Below, one piece after another: positions 39,521 to 50,373 of a stretch of DNA of 64,000 nt. How positions within the stretch are numbered: the stretch's first letter is position 1; each line of letters begins with the position of its first letter. The DNA comes from Branchiostoma floridae (lineage: Eukaryota > Chordata > Leptocardii > Amphioxiformes > Branchiostomatidae), in contig NC_049988.1 in the NCBI RefSeq assembly GCF_000003815.2, forward strand, positions 18,137,210 through 18,201,209, given 5' to 3'. The translations under genes and the position numbers were made by a program. The notes beneath the pieces are model-generated. The model did no database searches, had not been told where the DNA came from, and was given only the letters and a program-made list of their open reading frames with translations.

Positions 39521-42016
39521 ATGGGTGACCACGCCGAGGACCACGCCAAGACCCACGCCAAGACGCCGAAACGCAAGACCCCGGGTACGAAGTTCTGGAA
39601 TGTCAACCTGAACCAACTTCCCGCGGACGAGTCTCTTGCCTTCGACTACGAAGACAAAGATAAATCCCGTTTCTGCGGGGTTAAACTGCGGTCCAAACAG
39701 CTGGACAAATGGATCACAGCCCACAAGGACGCTTTCAACGAAACATTTGAAAGGACCAAGGAGACAACTGTCACCTGGAAAAGCACACCTGGCATTACAT
39801 GTATGACGGTCCAGACCACCACAGCCACAAGGAAGTCAGGTAAAGGTCTTCTCTCTGTACATTTCTATCACAAGAAACACGGATTGATGGTACAAGGGCA
39901 ATGCACCAAGTGGTGGATGAACATTTTGTATCCTGAACTCTTAGTCAACATAAACGCCCAAGTAGATATGCAGACAAGGTCAACGATCAAAGAAGGCGTC
40001 CTACGCGTCAGGGACGCCATAGACAACTTTCCTACGGTAACACTAGAATCGACTACACCAAAGCAAGTCTTTAATAGCGGTGTCCATGAAACACCAACTT
40101 TACCCAAGTGCGCCAATCCTCGAAACCTACAAGATCTGCAAGCACCCGTAAGTGAAGATATGGAAGAAGAGATACAGATTGTGTTTGATACAAGCACAAA
40201 ACATAGCGGGAACATAGAAGTGCCTGTAAGTAGCGATGCGGAAGATCAAGGGCCGAGTAGGATTGAAAAACGTGCCAAACAGGTCTCTGATACTAAGAAT
40301 GGCGAACAAAGTGAGCTTACAACAAAAGCCGTAGATATGCCAAACTTAGCGCGGTTGACTGCGGTTGAGAAATCCCAGAGAACCAGCGATGCTGCTTTTG
40401 GCGATTTACAGAAACAGTTTGTCGACATGACTCATAATCTTAACGCGCTACGGGATGAGCTGCTTGCAAAAGAACGGGAGAGGGAAGAGTTTCAAACCAA
40501 TATGCTTAAAGAACTGTCCACTAAAGTTGAAGCAGCACAGAAGTCACTAGAGAGCCACATCAAGAAGGTAGTCAACAAATTACAGACCAACATCTGTCAT
40601 GTCCAAAAAGATCTAGTGTCGCAAAGAGAGGAGTTAGCGAAAGAAAAAAACGCGACAGTTCAAGAAATGACAATAGAGCGGAACATCTGGATGGAGAGGA
40701 ATCGTGGCTTGTCCATCAAAGTGGACGCCTTGTCTGCATCGAATGCAGAGTTGCAGCAGGCCATCACAATTCAAGACTCAGAACTTCAGTATCTGTTTGA
40801 TAGGTTAAAACAGATTGAAGAAAACCGTACCTGCCGAGGCTGTACAAAACCAACACACACGGGCATGCAAAACTTGAACAACGTGCATGACAATGACATC
40901 CCTGGCGACAAACAAGATAACAATGCTGCTACCAACCAAACCATTGTCAAGCAGATTGCAAACATGCTTCCCTCTGCCCATGACAATGCAACAATTGCAA
41001 CACAGAGCCGTGAAGTCCCTTCACCAGCCACGAGTGTGAAAGAGTCGGCAACTAACACTAGTACGGGAAGTCAGCATCAAAGGTACGAAGTGAGAATTTT
41101 TGCGGACTCCATCTTCAGAGATGTAGATGTGAAACGTGCTTTCAATGGAAAGTCCACGAGATTGGTCAGAACCAGCACAGTGACAGCAGCCATTGACTGT
41201 ATCAAACAAATCAACGACTCGACAACTCAGCAAGTTATACTTCACATCGGTTCCAACGATCTTGACAATAGCAAGCAGAGAAATGACTCAGTCAGTACAA
41301 CCCTGAACAACACCCGCAGACTACTGGAGGTGACCAAAGCATCGTTCCCTAAAGCGCAGGTAGCAGTCTCACAGGTCCTCCAGAGGGGATTAAATGATAA
41401 CTCCACACTCAATATCAATATCAAAAACTATAACCAAGAGGTTCTGAATCTGTCTAGGAGTGGCAACTTCAAGTACATCAAACACCGCAAACTGACACAG
41501 GACAGGCATCTCTACCTCCCCGACCAGATCCACCTGGATCCTAGTAGCGGCACCAAGATGCTTGTGTCGGACGTCAAGCGAACCTTGTACCCGGCATCCG
41601 GGACCGGGGCCGTGAGACAGTCTCCCGCCTGGACAGATACACAGGCCACCCGTCTTCCTGCCAGTGTCAACCAGCGGACGCCCATGAGGTGGCAAAACGG
41701 ACCTTCTTTTCCGCGCCCTGTTCCAGTTCCAGTCACGAGGTCTAGGAAGCCACCTTACCAGCCGCCCACCGTGAAACAAGCACATAGGAACACAGCGGTT
41801 GGAACAGGACAAGCTGCACCTGGCTTGTCGAAGGGAGCTAACATCGGAGTTCCCGGCCAGCTTGGACCGACGACGAGAAGCGGGGACACGGCCAGCGGTA
41901 CCGGACAAGTCGTTAGGCCCGCCTGGTGGAAAGCTGGCAAGAACGGACATCCCAGCCCACAGTGGAGACAGCTAGGACACCGACTCCGTAAAGTTTGGAA
42001 CATTCTTATATCTTAA
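39521..42016 (+). CDS. LINE ORF1: coiled-coil protein with SGNH-hydrolase-like domain (831 aa)
   Basis: This ORF1 protein of a non-LTR retrotransposon presumably binds the element RNA. The start ATG (39521) is the first in the frame, followed by a basic, low-complexity leader. Residues about 25-155 form a compact domain with Trp and Cys (ending QCTKWWMNILYPEL). Residues about 280-450 are a long heptad-rich coiled coil. Residues about 520-690 look like an SGNH esterase: VRIFADSIFRD (block I, Asp-Ser), LHIGSNDLD (block III, G-x-N-D) and DQIHLDP (block V, Asp-x-x-His). All catalytic-type residues are present. Such esterases are known in ORF1 of CR1-type LINEs. The C-terminal 140 residues are Pro/Arg/Gly-rich. 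There is no frameshift or stop. Confidence 0.85.
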   Translation: MGDHAEDHAKTHAKTPKRKTPGTKFWNVNLNQLPADESLAFDYEDKDKSRFCGVKLRSKQLDKWITAHKDAFNETFERTKETTVTWKSTPGITCMTVQTTTATRKSGKGLLSVHFYHKKHGLMVQGQCTKWWMNILYPELLVNINAQVDMQTRSTIKEGVLRVRDAIDNFPTVTLESTTPKQVFNSGVHETPTLPKCANPRNLQDLQAPVSEDMEEEIQIVFDTSTKHSGNIEVPVSSDAEDQGPSRIEKRAKQVSDTKNGEQSELTTKAVDMPNLARLTAVEKSQRTSDAAFGDLQKQFVDMTHNLNALRDELLAKEREREEFQTNMLKELSTKVEAAQKSLESHIKKVVNKLQTNICHVQKDLVSQREELAKEKNATVQEMTIERNIWMERNRGLSIKVDALSASNAELQQAITIQDSELQYLFDRLKQIEENRTCRGCTKPTHTGMQNLNNVHDNDIPGDKQDNNAATNQTIVKQIANMLPSAHDNATIATQSREVPSPATSVKESATNTSTGSQHQRYEVRIFADSIFRDVDVKRAFNGKSTRLVRTSTVTAAIDCIKQINDSTTQQVILHIGSNDLDNSKQRNDSVSTTLNNTRRLLEVTKASFPKAQVAVSQVLQRGLNDNSTLNINIKNYNQEVLNLSRSGNFKYIKHRKLTQDRHLYLPDQIHLDPSSGTKMLVSDVKRTLYPASGTGAVRQSPAWTDTQATRLPASVNQRTPMRWQNGPSFPRPVPVPVTRSRKPPYQPPTVKQAHRNTAVGTGQAAPGLSKGANIGVPGQLGPTTRSGDTASGTGQVVRPAWWKAGKNGHPSPQWRQLGHRLRKVWNILIS

Positions 42017-42142
42017 TACTCATATGATTCTACACCACCTTCAAGGTAATATCTGAATACTTGTTTACTGATATAATAATATAGTATAAGTCTTACTTCT
42101 TGTAGCTGTATTTACACCTTCAATATCTTTAATTTCAAGGAC

Positions 42143-45100
42143 ATGGAGAAAAAATCTGCGCTAGTTTTTTCAAGTTGGAATATCCAAGGCAGTGTTAAGA
42201 AAAAGTTTAGCGATGTAGAGTTTTGTAATTACTTTAGAAATAGTGATATTGTCTGTATACAGGAAACCTGGGCAGACAATTATGTAGATTTTCAGTTCCC
42301 AGGGTATAGTTTGTTTAGTAGTAATAGATGTAGGAATAAGAGGGCAAAACGTAATTCGGGTGGGGTTGCGACTATTTTCAAAAGTTCGTTCAGAAAGGAG
42401 ATTACAAAATTAGAGAGTAGTTCAGTCGACAGCATTTGGTGCAAACTTGACAAAAAATTCTTTGGACTCGAAAAAGACCTATACCTTTGCAACATTTATA
42501 TCCCTCCCGAATCCTCAAAGTCCATACAAGTCGACCCATTTGATACATTATCCATTGATATCTGCAAATTCTCCAATCTTGGTGACATAATCATCCTAGG
42601 GGATTTCAATGCTAGAACAGGATCTGTTTTGGAAACCTATTTTAGTATTGATTCCCCGGATGACCCCCTGACAAAAGATGTTTTAGATACAAAGAAAAGG
42701 AATAATAGAGATTCTAAAGTAAACAATTACGGTAAACGCCTTATAGAATTGTGCTCGTCGGCTGATTTGACCATATTGAATGGCAGATTCGCGGGGGATC
42801 TAAAAGGTGATTTTACATGTTATCATTATAATGGTTCAAGTGTTGTGGACTACTGCATCACTCAAAGGTCGATGTTAACCGATATACAATATATGAATGT
42901 TAATTCTATATCGCCATTTTCTGATCACTGTCACATCTCTTTCTCATTGTCTGCAAAGCACTCTCCTCTAGTCCTGAAGGAGGATAGCCAATGTTATAAT
43001 CCTAAACCAACACAATTCATTTGGACTGACGAATCAAAACAATTATATTTAGATACTATAAACAACAAAGACACGCATTCAAAACTGAGAGATTTCTGCA
43101 ACAAAACATTCCACTCGTCAGAGGAGGCCGTAACAAGCTTCACTGAAATTTTATTAGATGTTTCCAAAAGTTCTCTTAGAATAAGACGTAAGATACAAAA
43201 CAATAAAAAGACACAAATCAAAAAGAACAAAATTTGGTTTGATCAAAATTGTTGGTCCCTACGTCAAAGAGTAAAAAGATTATCATTAGAACTGAGGAAA
43301 GAACCATGGAAACAAGAAACCAGAACGAAGTATTTCACAGCCTTGAAAGAGTACAAAAAAATTATCAAACATTCTAAACGGAATTATAAAGCCAATCTAT
43401 TACGTGATCTAGAAACATTAAATGAGAAAAACCCCAAAAAATTTTGGTCATTGTTCAATACTCTTGACAAGGAAGTAAACGGCACAAAACATAACGGTAA
43501 CATAGATCCTAATATCACAAGTAAAGAATGGATAGAACACTTTCAAGGATTAAATAATCTGGTAAAAAACAATGAATTTGACAGTTCTTTTGAAAAAAGT
43601 GTCACTGATTCTCTTAAACATTTAGATAAAAACGCCCAAAATTCATTAGATTACCCTTTCACGACACCAGAAATTATGACTGGTTTGAAATCACTACAAT
43701 CTGGAAAAGCATGTGGTATTGACTCTATTTCAAACGAGATGTTAAAATATGGGGCAGAAAAGATATGCGAACCACTGGTCATTCTCTTTAATACAATCCT
43801 TTCCAACAACAAATTTCCATCTAACTGGACCACAAGTATCCTTACACCAATTTTTAAATCTGGCGACAAATCTAACGTAGATAATTATAGAGGAATCGCC
43901 ATCTCAAGCTGTCTGTCCAAATTGTTCACATTCCTTTTAAATACTCGCTTACAGAAATTCGTTGAAAGCAATTGTCTGCTAGCGGACACTCAATTCGGAT
44001 TCAGAAGAAAGTGCCGAACCTCTGACAATGTATTTATCCTGAAAGCTCTTATTGAGAAATATATTAAAAAAAAGAGAGGGAAATTATATGTTTGCTTTGT
44101 TGACATGAAGAAAGCGTTTGACAGTGTATGGCGGGACGGTTTATTCTACAAATTGTTAAATCTTGGTGTTGGTGAGAAATTCTTCAATGTATTGCAATCC
44201 ATGTACCTCAATGTTAACTATACTGTCAGACTACAAAATGGTTTGTCAAGCCCCTTTGTTTCCACATGCGGAGTAAGACAAGGCTGCAATCTCAGTCCAT
44301 TATTATTCAACATTTTTATTAACGACCTACCTCAATGCTTTGCTGATAAATGTGACGCCGCAATTTTGAATTCTAAATCACTCAACTGTTTATCTTGGGC
44401 AGATGACTTAGCCTTGATCTCATTGTCGAAAGAGGGGCTTCAGAATTGTATCAATAACCTGGAATCTTATTGCAACAAATGGAAATTAAGGGTTAATGTA
44501 TCTAAAACGAAAGTACTGGTTTTTACAAAAGGTTCTATTAACAGATTATCAAACAAATTCTATATATATGGCAAAGAAATACTAGTAACCGACAGTTATA
44601 CTTACCTTGGTATTCCCCTGACTTCTTCGGGAAAGTTTAAAGCAGCCAGGAAATATTTAAAGAATAAAGCCATGAGAGCTTTATTCAAACTAAAGTCACT
44701 TTTATTCTCAGAAAAGAACATTCCAATTCACCTAGGAATGAGCCTTTTCAACAAGTTTGTACTGCCTATTTTACTGTACGGAGCCGAACTCACATGTTTT
44801 GACCAAACTTCTAAAGCAATCAAAATTATTGTATCAAAACAAATTCCAGAATCTTCACCCAAAACTGTTTTCTCTTCCTTTTTAAACAAGCTCCATCTAG
44901 AGGGAGGTCTCCCAGCAACTGTTAGGAAGAGTGTGTCTTCGGACCTCACTCATACTTACGTCATCCATTTTAAGAAAAGATCAGACAAGGATAGATTATT
45001 GAGACTGGCATCAGGAATGAAATTAGAAAACGACAACTTCGCAATTGAAAATATACGACTTTCCTCACATACTAGTATCCCAGAATTTGACACCATTGAC

Positions 45101-45880
45101 ATGAGTTTCCAAAAATTTTTACTCGGAGTACATGCGAAATCATCAAATGACGGCATCCGTGGTGAGTTAGGAACCTTTCCCATTTCGATCAATGCTGAGA
45201 TACAATTAATCAAATACTGGCACCGTCTAGCAAACTTACCCGAAGATTCTTTACTACGTGAAGCATATGATGTTGTGCTTTCCGGTGAATACGACTGGAC
45301 AAATCACGTAACTGACATTCTCAACTATAATGGTTTTGGACATGTATGGACAAACCCGAGGTTGTATCATGTTAATATGCTAACCGACCAATTACGACTC
45401 CGTTTACAGGATATATACATACAAGAATGGTATTCTTCTATCCAGAATAACTCAAAACTTTGCATTTATTCTACGCTAAAGGAAAGATACGGACAAAAGA
45501 AGTACCTTTCGAATGTACACAGTTTCGAACTTCGTAGAGCAATTACAAAGATGAGAATCAGTAGTCACAAACTAAATATAGAAGCCGGAAGATATACTAA
45601 AATTCCCCGTGACCAGAGGTTTTGTCCATTTTGCCCAAATGAGATCGAAGACGAACGTCACTTTGTTATGGATTGTTCTCGATACAATGATAAACGCACA
45701 GAGCTGTTCACATTACTTTCCGCTTGTTCTAAAGAATTTGCTACTCTCTGTTCGATAGATAAATTCAACTACATTCTGGGAGGCGATAACCCTCACTGTG
45801 TACAAGTAGGCAAATATATCCACGAATGTTTATACCGTAGAACTAATAGTGTTAATGACATGCTAGACCCTATATGTTGA
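42143..45880 (+). CDS. LINE ORF2: APE endonuclease and reverse transcriptase (1245 aa)
   Basis: This is the replicase of the element. The N-terminal apurinic-type endonuclease nicks target DNA, with SSWNIQG (about residue 10), CIQETW (about 39), LGDFNART (about 153) and FSDHCHISF (about 258). All are intact. The reverse transcriptase spans about 530-800: FVDMKKAFDSVW with the first catalytic Asp, then CGVRQGCNLSPLLFNIFIND, then SWADDLALIS as the active-site box (WADD instead of the usual Y/F-ADD), followed by KTKVLVF. Near the C-terminus, CPFCPNEIEDERHFVMDC is a CCHC-like knuckle. The full length without stops suggests recent activity. The first in-frame ATG gives a start directly before the endonuclease. 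Confidence 0.92.
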   Translation: MEKKSALVFSSWNIQGSVKKKFSDVEFCNYFRNSDIVCIQETWADNYVDFQFPGYSLFSSNRCRNKRAKRNSGGVATIFKSSFRKEITKLESSSVDSIWCKLDKKFFGLEKDLYLCNIYIPPESSKSIQVDPFDTLSIDICKFSNLGDIIILGDFNARTGSVLETYFSIDSPDDPLTKDVLDTKKRNNRDSKVNNYGKRLIELCSSADLTILNGRFAGDLKGDFTCYHYNGSSVVDYCITQRSMLTDIQYMNVNSISPFSDHCHISFSLSAKHSPLVLKEDSQCYNPKPTQFIWTDESKQLYLDTINNKDTHSKLRDFCNKTFHSSEEAVTSFTEILLDVSKSSLRIRRKIQNNKKTQIKKNKIWFDQNCWSLRQRVKRLSLELRKEPWKQETRTKYFTALKEYKKIIKHSKRNYKANLLRDLETLNEKNPKKFWSLFNTLDKEVNGTKHNGNIDPNITSKEWIEHFQGLNNLVKNNEFDSSFEKSVTDSLKHLDKNAQNSLDYPFTTPEIMTGLKSLQSGKACGIDSISNEMLKYGAEKICEPLVILFNTILSNNKFPSNWTTSILTPIFKSGDKSNVDNYRGIAISSCLSKLFTFLLNTRLQKFVESNCLLADTQFGFRRKCRTSDNVFILKALIEKYIKKKRGKLYVCFVDMKKAFDSVWRDGLFYKLLNLGVGEKFFNVLQSMYLNVNYTVRLQNGLSSPFVSTCGVRQGCNLSPLLFNIFINDLPQCFADKCDAAILNSKSLNCLSWADDLALISLSKEGLQNCINNLESYCNKWKLRVNVSKTKVLVFTKGSINRLSNKFYIYGKEILVTDSYTYLGIPLTSSGKFKAARKYLKNKAMRALFKLKSLLFSEKNIPIHLGMSLFNKFVLPILLYGAELTCFDQTSKAIKIIVSKQIPESSPKTVFSSFLNKLHLEGGLPATVRKSVSSDLTHTYVIHFKKRSDKDRLLRLASGMKLENDNFAIENIRLSSHTSIPEFDTIDMSFQKFLLGVHAKSSNDGIRGELGTFPISINAEIQLIKYWHRLANLPEDSLLREAYDVVLSGEYDWTNHVTDILNYNGFGHVWTNPRLYHVNMLTDQLRLRLQDIYIQEWYSSIQNNSKLCIYSTLKERYGQKKYLSNVHSFELRRAITKMRISSHKLNIEAGRYTKIPRDQRFCPFCPNEIEDERHFVMDCSRYNDKRTELFTLLSACSKEFATLCSIDKFNYILGGDNPHCVQVGKYIHECLYRRTNSVNDMLDPIC

Positions 45881-45899
45881 TTTAATCATACCTATAGAT

Positions 45900-46738
45900 A
45901 TCCATATATGTGTGTTTAGTTGTACTGTAAGTAGTTGTTATACATGTAGTCCTTACGAAAGTCGCTGTACTTTTGTCGTGTCAATAAAGATTGTTATTCT
46001 AATGGTTTCACCCCCTCCCCCCACCTCCGACTTGAATTATAAATGCTCTAACACATTTCACATCAGTTTTGATTGTGTGACAGGGACACCAGTCTTGTTG
46101 GCGTGTCATTCAGCACCAGGGACAGGGTACCAGTCTTGTTGGCGTGTCATTCAGCACCAGGGACACCAGTCTTGTTGGTGTGTCATTCAGGGACAGGGGC
46201 GCCAGTCTTGTTGGTGTATCATTCAACACCAGGGACAGGGACACCAGTCTTGTTGGTGTGTCATTCAGCACCAGGGACAGGGGCACCAGTCTTGTTGGTG
46301 TGTCATTCAGCACCAGGGACAGGGCACCAGTCGTGTTGGTGTGTCATTCAGCACCAGGGACAGGGGCACCAGTCGTGTTGGTGTGTCATTCAGCACCAGG
46401 GACAGGGCACCAGTCGTGTTGATGTGTCATTCAGCACCAGGGACAGGGGAACCAGTGTTGTTGGTGTGTCATTCAGCACCAGGGACAGGGGCACCAGTCT
46501 TGTTGGTGTCATTCAGCACCAGGGACAGGGGCACCAGTCTTGTTGGTGTGTCAATCAGCACCAGGGACAGGGGCACCAGTCTTGTTGGTGTCATTCAGCA
46601 CCAGGGACAGGGTATAGTCTTGTTGGTGTGACATTCAGACCAGGGATATCAGCCATTGAACACTGTTGTTGGTGTTGTTCACCATATATAAACAATCATG
46701 ACCCTTAGGGCAGCAAGTTTTCTCGCTGTTTTTGTAGC
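45900..46738. repeat. 42-bp minisatellite downstream of the LINE (about 46077-46650)
   Basis: A unit of about 42 bp (core CCAGTCTTGTTGGTGTGTCA, then TTCAGCACCAGGGACAGGG) is repeated roughly 13 times, with some units shortened by 10-15 bases. Because 42 is divisible by three, two forward frames stay open across the array. They are not evidence of coding. The array begins about 75 bp beyond the LINE 3' end and stops about 90 bp before the first assembly gap. Confidence 0.85.
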
Positions 46739-47107
46739 NNNNNNNNNNNNNNNNNNNNNNNNNNNNNNNNNNNNNNNNNNNNNNNNNNNNNNNNNNNNNN
46801 NNNNNNNNNNNNNNNNNNNNNNNNNNNNNNNNNNNNNNNNNNNNNNNNNNNNNNNNNNNNNNNNNNNNNNNNNNNNNNNNNNNNNNNNNNNNNNNNNNNN
46901 NNNNNNNNNNNNNNNNNNNNNNNNNNNNNNNNNNNNNNNNNNNNNNNNNNNNNNNNNNNNNNNNNNNNNNNNNNNNNNNNNNNNNNNNNNNNNNNNNNNN
47001 NNNNNNNNNNNNNNNNNNNNNNNNNNNNNNNNNNNNNNNNNNNNNNNNNNNNNNNNNNNNNNNNNNNNNNNNNNNNNNNNNNNNNNNNNNNNNNNNNNNN
47101 NNNNNNN
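46739..47107. other. Assembly gap (N run)
   Basis: 369 undetermined bases lie between the 42-bp minisatellite and an AT-rich tandem array. The repeats on both sides explain the failed assembly. Open frames across the N run have no meaning. Confidence 0.99.
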
Positions 47108-48240
47108 AACATTTATTCAGCACAATACAACAGAATGACAATACAAACAAATGTTTAAAATTTGAACAAATACCCAAACATGCTGATAATGCCTAAACCC
47201 AAATATGTGTCATTTATTTAGCACAATGCATCAATGATATGTATTATGATATGATCACTATACTTTGATATAATGTTATGATATGGTAATAATAAAATGA
47301 TAATGAGAATTATGATACAATGTTATGATATGGTGATAATAAAAAGGTGATGAGATTTATGATACAATGTTATGCTATGTTGATAATAAAATGGTGTTAA
47401 GAATAATGATACAATGTTGTGATATGGTGATAATAAAATGATAATGAGAATAATGATACAATGTTATGATATGGTGATAATAGTTGATATGAGATTAATG
47501 ATTATATGATATGACAATAATCAAATTTACCAGTGAATGTGGTTTCTACTGGACTTAAGGGAGGCTCTGCTTGTTCTGTGACTTTTCATAATTTTTCTTT
47601 GCAAAATACATTAAGAAAAGCATGTACCATGGGTTACATTGTGTATTAACATATAATAATGATAGATAAATCAGAAAATATATGCTACATGAAAATGTTT
47701 CATTTTGGCACAGATTTGGTGCAGAATGATATGAGTAAGAAATGATACAAAGAAAATTAAGGAATTGAATTGAATTGGGAATTAGATGGGTATGGAATAA
47801 TTATAGATGGAAAAATAAGAAAGAAGAAAAAGATTCTACATGAAAATGTATGGATTTCTCTCTTAAAAATACTAAAGAAAAACTATTATGGATATGCATT
47901 GTGTATAGATATGTCAGAAAGAAAAGGAAAGAAAAAATAAGAAATAAAAGATAAATCAGAAAAAAAATATGCTACATGTTTCATTTGGCATAGATGGAGC
48001 AGAATGATATGAGTAAGGAATGATACAAAGAAAAATAAGTAATTGGGAATGATATGGGTTGAATTGGGAATGAGATCGGTATGGAATGATTATAGATGGA
48101 AAAATAAGAAAGAAGAAAATAATGCTACATGAAACTGTATGAATTTCTCTGTGAAAAATACTAAGGAAAATCTGAATTATGGATATGCATTATGTATAAA
48201 TATGTAAGGAATAAAAAAAAAGGTAGAATAAGAAAAAAGA
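47108..48240. repeat. AT-rich tandem array (47-bp unit) and about 290-bp direct duplication
   Basis: At about 47269-47485 an AT-rich unit of about 47 bp (core GTTATGATATGGTGATAATA) occurs about five times with drift. Then 47680-47965 and 47970-48235 are a diverged direct duplication; shared landmarks are a TGCTACATG start, AATGATATGAGTAAG and ATTATAGATGGAAAAATAAG. A third partial start lies at 48240. No gene is seen. Confidence 0.75.
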
Positions 48241-49044
48241 TGCTACATGAAAATGCTTCGTCTGGCACAGATGGTGCACATGAGGCAAACCCACTCCAGT
48301 CGGAGAAGACCAGGCAGTACATCTCCACTTAAGCCGGGGTGGTTCCAGTTTGGTACAAGATCTCCCCACACAGACAGCACACACAAGTCCCTGCAGACTA
48401 GTCCTACTTCTCCCACTGCTGCAAGCTAGCCTCCTTCACAGCCTTCCACCAGCGCTGGCGGTTATTGCTGGGGAGAGCGCTGATTCGAGATTTTCAACAC
48501 ATGTGCAAGGTTCTTAAGCCAGGAAGGTGGTGTTTGCACCCACGGGGAATAGGGGTAGGGAATGATGGGAATTGGGGTAGGGAATGATGGGAACGGGGGT
48601 AGGGAAAGATGGGGATAATGGGGTAGGAAAATTGTAGGGTGCAGACATGACCTTCTCGGCAAAAAAACCTAGCCATATGCTGAAAACTGCAAATCATCGC
48701 TCCCCCCAATAATAACTGCCAGCGCTAGTAGAAGGCTGTGAAGGAGGCTAGCTACAAGCAGACATGAATGTGGAGTCCAGCGAGGATGGGGCCCATCACC
48801 CCATTGGTAGATGAGGTGCAGGACAGCCATCGCTCGCTGGAAGACACAGACATATCTGCAAGATGGTGCAGTGGGAGAGGTTGAAGTAGTCTAGGAGGGC
48901 CAAGTGTCTACCGTCTGTGGAGTTGACCCTGACCGCCCCTTCCCCACCCCAGCTGCAGTGAAGAATACTGTGTGGTCTGTTTAACTGGAGTGGGTTTGCC
49001 ATGAGTGCACTATCAATCCATGCCAAACTCCACATTTTCATGTA
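48241..49044. repeat. Nested foldback element with internal GGGGTAGGGAATGATGGGAA minisatellite
   Basis: The outer arms at about 48241-48302 and 48975-49044 are inverted copies (landmark AGGCAAACCCACTCCAGT against ACTGGAGTGGGTTTGCC, plus TACATGAAAATG against CATTTTCATGTA). The inner arms at 48425-48480 and 48700-48752 are also inverted (GCTAGCCTCCTTCACAGCCT against its complement). Between the inner arms are four short G-rich units. No coding region is recognised. Confidence 0.75.
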
Positions 49045-49976
49045 ACATTTGGAAAAGAAACAATACTAAAAAAAAACATGCATGTTTCTGGCTGTACTAT
49101 CTATGGATGTGGACATGTAGAGGTTTTTGGGGAGAGACTTTGGGAAAGAGTTAAAAAAATTTGGCTATGCCAAAAAACAGGGCTCTATCTTTAACATTGA
49201 AAACCTCATGAACATTCTTTTGGGTGAAGCAGTGCCATTAATATTCAATATGATAATACTATTGGAGTATCGTCAGTCTTCGGGTATTTCATAATACTAA
49301 AACATACCTGTTACTAGCTTTACTGTCTTATATGGATGTTGACATGAAAAAGGGTCTTTGGGAGAGCTCGAAAGTCTTTGGGAGAGAGTTCAAAAATGGT
49401 TAAACCAAAAAACAGGGCTCTATGTTTAACATTGAAAATCTCATGAACATTCCTTTGGGTGAAGCAGTGCCATTGATATTCAATATGATGATACTATTAG
49501 ATGATAAGGTTTATATTTTCAATTATCTCCAGTCTTCAGGTATTTCATTATATATTATAACTTTCCACTGTCAATAATTCTATTAGTCTATGGAATGAAA
49601 TCTTGCACAAAAACAAAACGATTTGTCCAGTCACTACAGAAAATGGGAGATCTTGCAAATGCATTCACTTAGTAACAAACATGTCACTATTAATTCAGCT
49701 CATATGTCATAGTGTTGTCGTTGTTGAATAAAGAGTTGATAAAAATAAAATAAAAAATGTTATAACAGCACGTTTGGGTAACATACTGTATACAAAAATA
49801 TGTACTTAAGAACAATTTGTACTGTAAAACATAAAGGATAAGTATCAGGGCTCAGCTTGTTTGGAAAAAATTTGGCAGTACTTCAGAATCTGCACTTCGC
49901 AAAACCGAAACATGCTATACACACACACATGCACACCTTAGACATGTACTCACACATACAATATCGCACACACATT
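49045..49976. repeat. About 220-bp direct duplication, then featureless AT-rich sequence
   Basis: The blocks 49078-49295 and 49300-49555 are diverged direct repeats. Both contain AAAAAACAGGGCTCTAT, AACATTGAAAA, TCATGAACATTC and TTGGGTGAAGCAGTGCCATT. 49560-49976 is AT-rich with nothing recognisable except an ACAC-rich start to the next array. Confidence 0.75.
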
Positions 49977-50373
49977 GACATGCATGTTTTGGTCTCCTGT
50001 CCGGAAGGGGCCATTCCGGGCAGGAGACCAAAACATGCCAAACACACCACCCAACCACCCACACATGCACAAACATTTACACACATTTACACACACATTT
50101 ACATTAATTTGATGACATGCATGTTTTGGTCTCCTGTCCGGAAGGGGCCATTCCGGGCAGGAGACCAAAACATGCCACACACACCATCCAAGCACCCACA
50201 CATGCACAAACATTTACACACATTTACACACACATGTACATTAATTCGATGACATGCATGTCTTGGTCTCCTGTCCGGAAGGGGCCATTCCGGGCACACA
50301 CCTACCCACACACACCCTAAAGGGAAAACCCCTAAAGGGAAACCCTACTCTGTCGGGACTTGGACATTAAGTC
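49977..50373. repeat. 137-bp tandem repeat carrying a large perfect-type palindrome
   Basis: Three units start at 49977, 50114 and 50251, exactly 137 bp apart. Each opens with a hairpin of about 55 bp: CATGTTTTGGTCTCCTG on one arm, CAGGAGACCAAAACATG on the other, with CCGGAA, GGGGCC and TTCCGG at the centre. The rest of the unit is ACAC-rich. The third unit is broken after the centre and runs into a short AAGGGAAA-type repeat before the second gap. Confidence 0.9.

Larger units (their letters stand above)
39521..45999 (+). mobile_element. Apparently intact two-ORF non-LTR retrotransposon (CR1/L2-like group)
   Basis: Two long uninterrupted ORFs in the same orientation, 126 bp apart, form a complete LINE coding unit. 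ORF1 has a coiled coil and an SGNH-like esterase domain. ORF2 has an APE endonuclease and a reverse transcriptase. The element ends near 45999, just after AATAAA (45983-45988) and GATTGTTATTCT. No poly(A) tail or target duplication is evident, as is common for CR1/L2 relatives. The 5' edge is not defined and the UTR may start several hundred bases upstream. It sits just upstream of the polycystin-like gene, in the opposite orientation. The esterase-type ORF1 favours the CR1 group; a tree of the RT would decide. Confidence 0.85.

Noticed and set aside
46073-46708. Two long overlapping forward frames
   Set aside because: Open only because the minisatellite unit is 42 bp.
46635-47177. Frames across the N runs (also at 50332-50728)
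   Set aside because: Undetermined bases do not support any translation.
49977-50330. CRISPR-like array
   Set aside because: The units are whole 137-bp tandem copies with no variable spacers, in an animal genome.
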